DNA of 49,523 nucleotides, taken from positions 1-49,523 of the IMG/VR virus record IMGVR_UViG_3300025806_000038; one strand, written 5' to 3'. Position 1 is the stretch's first letter. Each line of letters starts with the position of its first letter. The DNA comes from a virus. A program made the translations under genes and the position numbers. A model generated the notes under the pieces. That model had not been told where the DNA came from. It saw only the letters and a list, made by a program, of their open reading frames with translations, and did no database searches. Positions 46,139 to 49,523 of this stretch are shown here, one piece after another.

Positions 46139-46603
46139 TTAAACCTTACCCCATTCTTTGCCTTCAAACAATAAAGACTCAGCGTTTCTTCTTCTAACCA
46201 AGCCTTCATTTACTTGTTTATTTACTTTATTCCATCTTCTCATTTGATTAGGTACCTCTTCATATTTACCTTCGTTTAAAACCTTTAACAAGGTAGAGCT
46301 TTTTAAATTAGCAGGTCCAAGGTTGTATACCCAAGACACCAAAGCATCAAACTGAGATTGATTTAAAGGCACTTTTACAAGAGAGTTTACATAATGCTCG
46401 TACTCATCTTCTAATTCTTGCCAAAGCATAAATTCAGCTTTTTCTTTAGACCAAACATCACCTTCTTTAACATCTTTGGTATGGCCGTATCCTATTGTCC
46501 AAACGCCTGCTGGACATTTATATGCAACTGCTTGACCGTCATCATTAACAGGCAAGCCTTCAAATTTTTTGATGATACAAAAACCTTCGTCTGAAGTATG
46601 CAT
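46139..46603 (-). CDS. Endolysin, T4/P21-type lysozyme, 154 aa
   Basis: I start at ATG 46603, which overlaps the upstream stop (TAATG); a longer frame to 46747 lies over the membrane protein gene. The product has GFCIIKKFEGLPVNDDG with catalytic Glu15, AYKCPAGVWTIGYGHTKDV with Cys30 in place of Asp and Thr36, EDEYEHYVNSLVKVPLNQSQ, FDALVSWVYNLGPANLKSST and LVRRRNAESLLFEGKEWG. It is a normal-length phage lysozyme (GH24) that cleaves peptidoglycan. Its start lacks a signal peptide, so it needs the upstream holin-type proteins. Confidence 0.9.
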   Translation of the reverse strand: MHTSDEGFCIIKKFEGLPVNDDGQAVAYKCPAGVWTIGYGHTKDVKEGDVWSKEKAEFMLWQELEDEYEHYVNSLVKVPLNQSQFDALVSWVYNLGPANLKSSTLLKVLNEGKYEEVPNQMRRWNKVNKQVNEGLVRRRNAESLLFEGKEWGKV

Positions 46604-46818
46604 TAGGTTCCGAATACTATTGTTACGAAAGCAATTAATAAAGTTCCCATAAAACCGAAAGTCCCAAAAACTGCCATTCTTAGGGTTCTGTTTAAATCGT
46701 TCATTTCTTGCTTTATCTCTGCTGTTTCTTTGAATATACTTTTCCATCTTTCCTCACACTTGGCTTCGTGAGATTTTAAGTCTGATGCAACAGATTGTAC
46801 TGTATTTCTATTCGCCAT
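46603..46818 (-). CDS. XhlA-like membrane protein, 71 aa (lysis)
   Basis: Start ATG 46818 (MANRNTVQSVASDLKSHEAK) overlaps the previous gene's end by 11 bases. The N-terminal half is a coiled coil (CEERWKSIFKETAEIKQEMN), followed by RMAVFGTFGFMGTLLIAFVT, a single membrane helix near the C terminus. This topology is like XhlA or holin-associated proteins. It lies directly before lysozyme, so it is likely a lysis component. Confidence 0.65.
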   Translation of the reverse strand: MANRNTVQSVASDLKSHEAKCEERWKSIFKETAEIKQEMNDLNRTLRMAVFGTFGFMGTLLIAFVTIVFGT

Positions 46819-47296
46819 CTTTTTTATCACCCGTATTGGATGCGCCAAAGTAAAACGATATAACTGCTGATGCCAACCCACCTAAATATCCTAACACTAA
46901 ATTAATTAAAGCTTCAGAGTTTTGCTCTGGCGGTTGTAAAGTTACTAAAAATATATAGCCCATAAATCCACCAACAACAGCAATACCCATAATTCTAGCT
47001 GTCCAATCTTTGTTAAAAGTTTTTCTAGCATCTTGTTTTTCTACTGTTTCTAATCTAAATATATCTACATCTAGCTCTTTCATCTGAAGTTCAAAATCTT
47101 GTTCAGCTTTTTTAAGCTCTAACATTTGTTCTGGAGTAGCTTCTTGTATAGCCTTATTAATAGACTTTGGATCTGATTGACATCCAAGCACACCAGCAAT
47201 AACGGACGCTGCTTGACCACCTAACGGCCCACCTAATGCAGATCCTAAAGTTGGAGCAAGCGCTCCTACTACATTTTTAATTAAACCAAATTTCAT
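46808..47296 (-). CDS. Holin-like protein (3TM GTA-holin type), 162 aa
   Basis: The N terminus is Gly/Ala-rich (VVGALAPTLGSALGGPLGGQ) and CQSDPKSINKAIQEATPEQM leads a soluble helix. Two hydrophobic segments follow: IMGIAVVGGFMGYIFLVTL (about 108-127) and ALINLVLGYLGGLASAVISF (about 134-153), then FGASNTGDKKDGE. This is the arrangement of the GTA-type three-membrane-segment holin family. With lysozyme two genes downstream it probably releases the endolysin. Confidence 0.7.
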   Translation of the reverse strand: MKFGLIKNVVGALAPTLGSALGGPLGGQAASVIAGVLGCQSDPKSINKAIQEATPEQMLELKKAEQDFELQMKELDVDIFRLETVEKQDARKTFNKDWTARIMGIAVVGGFMGYIFLVTLQPPEQNSEALINLVLGYLGGLASAVISFYFGASNTGDKKDGE

Positions 47297-47298
47297 AA

Positions 47299-47652
47299 TT
47301 ACCCCGCTAATGGATTTTTATTTTCTAATTTACTTTCTAGTTTAGTAATTTCCTTATCAAGAGATTGTAGATCAGCTTTAATAGTAGCTATATCTGTTTT
47401 TATTTCAGTAACATCTGGAACAGAAATGCCGTCTATTTGTTTTTCTAAATACTGTACAGACTTTTCTATACCTGCAAATCTTTCCTCAATAACTTTTTGT
47501 TTTTGTTCGGTATCACCTATACCGCCTATTTGAGCTTCTAGGTTATCTAATCTGTTAACATACTGAGCGCCTTGATAGCCAAAGCCAGCAAGCGTTGTAA
47601 CAATACCAACAAGAGCTATTAATTGCGTTGTTTTATTTTCAAACCAATTCAT
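47299..47652 (-). CDS. Membrane-anchored coiled-coil protein, 117 aa (spanin-like)
   Basis: The product MNWFENKTTQLIALVGIVTT has one N-terminal membrane helix (residues 9-26), then a long coiled coil: RLDNLEAQIGGIGDTEQKQK, ERFAGIEKSVQYLEKQIDGI, ADLQSLDKEITKLESKLENK. An inner-membrane anchor with a periplasmic coiled coil is the topology of i-spanins such as Rz. It lies first in the lysis set, next to the holin-like gene. No second, lipoprotein o-spanin gene is seen. Confidence 0.6.
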   Translation of the reverse strand: MNWFENKTTQLIALVGIVTTLAGFGYQGAQYVNRLDNLEAQIGGIGDTEQKQKVIEERFAGIEKSVQYLEKQIDGISVPDVTEIKTDIATIKADLQSLDKEITKLESKLENKNPLAG

Positions 47653-47661
47653 TTCAGTCTC

Positions 47662-49523
47662 CTATAATGTTGGCTGTAATTCTTTTAATTCAGTCAAAGT
47701 TTTTATGCTTTGTCCTGCTAGCCCATAAAAAGCCGCAGTATTATCTGAAAGGTTGCTATTAGTATAAATGCTTTTTGGTTCATACCAAAATTCTTTTTCA
47801 GGTATGTTTACTGCTCTATAACTATTAAAACCTGGCAAAAAGCCCATAACCGCTATAATAGCGTTTTCTGAACCATACTCTCCAGTTTCTTCTTGTTTAG
47901 CTGCAACTTGTTCTTGAGCTGTTTGTAAGTTTTGAGCAATAATATTTTCAACGGTAGTTTCTGAGTCAGAATCAACAGATGCAATAGATGTATCCATCTG
48001 ATCTTGAGTTGTTTCTGTTGTTACATTAGCAACTGTTACTTCTGTTGTTACCGTTTCTGTTCCTACTGTTGTTGAGCCAAAAGAAGAATCTGATACAGAC
48101 ATACTGCTCATATCAAGAACTTGATTGGTTTGAGCCGTAGATGATGCAAACTGATCTGACATGCTAGGGGAGCTGCTTGTACTAAAACCAGCTGTAGATG
48201 AGTTGTTTACGGCATTTCCAGCAGCCACGTTATTGCCTGTAGCATGTATAGAATTACCAGCGTTAGTACCGCTAACACTTTGATTTGCGGTTCTTATTGT
48301 AGATGCAACCACCCTAAGAGCCACTTCTCTACTAATTGAACTTTCACCTTTTGTATTTTCTCTTTCAGCAACTTCAAACTCTTCTTCAAATACATCTTCT
48401 TCTATAATTTCTTCTTTCTCTATTCTCTCTTCTTCTATTTCAGCCTCAGCCAGTCTTTCTTCTATAGCTTCAAAAACCTCCTCAACGACCTCTTCTTCAA
48501 AAATTTCCTCTATAAACTCTTCTTCTGGTTCTTCTAATACTGCAATATCTTCTTCTCTTCTAGTTTCTTCCTCAAACCATTCTTCTAATTCTTCAATAGT
48601 TTCTAGCTCAATAAAAGTTTCAGGCTCTCTAAAGTCTTCTACCAAAAATGTTTCTTGAAAAATAAACTCTTCAATAATTAAATCTTCCACAGGAATAAAT
48701 ATTTCTTCACTCGGCATTTCAAAATCTGGTATCAAAGGAAATGGATCTACAAAATCATCTTGACGAAACATCTCTTCAAAAATTATTTCTTCTTCAAACA
48801 TAAACTCTTGTTCTTCAAAGTGCTGTTCGTCAAATTCAAATACAAACTCTTCAAACATCGGTTCTTCTTCGTAGCCAAACTGCTCTTCTTCTTCATAACC
48901 GTAATGAAACTCATCTTCTTGAAAATACCCCACGTCTTCTTGTTGGCTGTAGCCAGGGCAGAATGGGCCATACTGAGGATCTAAATCGCATTGCTGGTCA
49001 TCATATGCATCCCAATAATAGGGGCAAGACTCATCATAAAGAGAATTTATATTACATTGTTGCGTTAATAAAGCATCTGCATAACCGCTACAACTAGAAT
49101 CATTTAAAGGATTGCTGCAATCAATACCGTTGCCACTACCTGCGCCATATAAAGATCCACCATTTTCTAGCGTGGTATTGATAGATGTTGCATTCCAATT
49201 TTTATTGACGCAAGAAGATGAGTTGGTTGTACCTGTACCGCATTCATCATGATAGTAGTAAGTATAGGAGTCATCTTTGTTGGCTCCCACTTCACCAATT
49301 AATACATCATGATTAATAATATCTAAATGGCCGTAGCGCAAATCAAAAGAATTATTATTCCAAAGTATTATCTCAAAGCTGTTGTCTGATGCTCTGTTGT
49401 ACTCCCTAAGGTCATACCAACCGAATATCATTTTGCTTGAGTCTCCCCAAGACTTCATACGAGAATTGTTGTCTCTAATTAAATCGGTCCAGAAAGCGTA
49501 TATGGTATAGGTGTGTTGTCCGT
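47662..49523 (-). CDS. Nidogen-domain adhesin with acidic tail, partial (N terminus off right edge)
   Basis: The frame is open through the right edge (at least 620 codons). The Met at 49458 is internal: upstream in frame are GQHTYTIYAFWTDLIRDNNS. Residues up to about 110 form a NIDO-like domain (FGWYDLREYNRASDNSFEII, LWNNNSFDLRYGHLDIINHD). Three Cys repeats of about 22 residues follow (CSNPLNDSSCSGY, CNINSLYDESC, CDLDPQYGPFC). Then about 190 residues rich in Glu/Phe (EDEFHYGYEEEEQFGYEEEP onwards), a Ser/Thr/Asn region, and a C-terminal AVMGFLPGFNSYRAVNIPEK. This resembles surface adhesins in marine phages; a receptor-binding role is inferred. Confidence 0.75.
   Translation of the reverse strand, partial: GQHTYTIYAFWTDLIRDNNSRMKSWGDSSKMIFGWYDLREYNRASDNSFEIILWNNNSFDLRYGHLDIINHDVLIGEVGANKDDSYTYYYHDECGTGTTNSSSCVNKNWNATSINTTLENGGSLYGAGSGNGIDCSNPLNDSSCSGYADALLTQQCNINSLYDESCPYYWDAYDDQQCDLDPQYGPFCPGYSQQEDVGYFQEDEFHYGYEEEEQFGYEEEPMFEEFVFEFDEQHFEEQEFMFEEEIIFEEMFRQDDFVDPFPLIPDFEMPSEEIFIPVEDLIIEEFIFQETFLVEDFREPETFIELETIEELEEWFEEETRREEDIAVLEEPEEEFIEEIFEEEVVEEVFEAIEERLAEAEIEEERIEKEEIIEEDVFEEEFEVAERENTKGESSISREVALRVVASTIRTANQSVSGTNAGNSIHATGNNVAAGNAVNNSSTAGFSTSSSPSMSDQFASSTAQTNQVLDMSSMSVSDSSFGSTTVGTETVTTEVTVANVTTETTQDQMDTSIASVDSDSETTVENIIAQNLQTAQEQVAAKQEETGEYGSENAIIAVMGFLPGFNSYRAVNIPEKEFWYEPKSIYTNSNLSDNTAAFYGLAGQSIKTLTELKELQPTL

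Noticed and set aside
46604-46747. 48-residue N-terminal extension of lysozyme
   Set aside because: It lies entirely over the XhlA-like gene in another frame; ATG 46603 in a TAATG overlap and the usual lysozyme start fit better.
48760-48984. 74-codon Phe/Lys-rich frame opposite the acidic region
   Set aside because: It is the complement of GAA/GAAGAA repeats in the nidogen gene, a shadow of codon bias.
1-49523. tRNA genes, integrase or lysogeny module
   Set aside because: I found no cloverleaf with a GGTTCGAATCC-type T-arm and no integrase-like or excisionase-like protein; a single HTH protein is not enough for a temperate call.

Overview
The window reads as most of the genome of an AT-rich, tailed marine bacteriophage with a short-tailed (podovirus-like) virion. 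The evidence is a large terminase, an 825-residue P22-type portal, a scaffold-like protein, a Mu gpT-type HK97-fold capsid protein, a P22 gp4-like tail adaptor, a P22 gp10-like stabilisation protein, several very large internal (ejection-type) virion proteins, and no tape measure or tail tube. Many of the small proteins (basic Lys/Arg-rich proteins, a WGRGTWG repeat protein, a nidogen-domain adhesin with an acidic tail) are of kinds I know from marine phages of alphaproteobacteria such as SAR11-like hosts. The host is inferred from this and from base composition only. I see no integrase, tRNA or CRISPR array.

Layout. From 1 to 20.8 kb everything is on the minus strand and is read right to left: virion/accessory genes (20.8-19.1 kb, including a probable -1 frameshift), a 999-residue putative virion protein, TerL, portal, several tiny genes, a GroES-like co-chaperonin, scaffold, head proteins and major capsid (7.87 kb), where an intrinsic terminator sits. 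Decoration-like proteins, a cluster of tiny basic proteins, the tail adaptors and fibre-like proteins then run to the left edge. From 20.8 to 23.4 kb lie short minus-strand transcription units, most with their own sigma70-type promoter and several with a terminator. They are separated by an unusual family of GC-rich noncoding modules; one unit has no gene and looks like a small RNA. Between 23.4 and 24.0 kb is the divergent regulatory region.

From 24.0 to 26.2 kb the plus strand carries about a dozen tiny, tightly overlapping genes. Next come the small terminase subunit (minus, 26.2-26.8 kb), small regulatory-size genes, and the replication/recombination region: a RecE-like nuclease, a DUF3310 protein, an SSB-like DUF669 protein with a Sak4-like RecA-fold ATPase (minus strand), an HTH regulator, a primase-polymerase/helicase, a GNAT-like protein and a PD-(D/E)XK nuclease. 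From 34.4 kb to the right edge the minus strand carries, read right to left, a nidogen-domain adhesin (runs off the edge), membrane lysis proteins, lysozyme, a PD-(D/E)XK protein, the gp10-like protein, a 2OG-Fe(II) oxygenase, a LysM protein and three ejection-type proteins.

If the molecule is circular or circularly permuted, the left and right minus-strand blocks join into one late region and tail genes at both edges become neighbours. The two edge genes are even in the same frame, but a domain argument says sequence is missing between them. The most unusual items are the GC-rich modules with their shared promoter motif, the candidate small RNA, the A10 frameshift site, the C-terminal KKxxGG tag shared by neighbouring tiny basic proteins, and the beta-strand-rich C terminus of the 999-residue protein.
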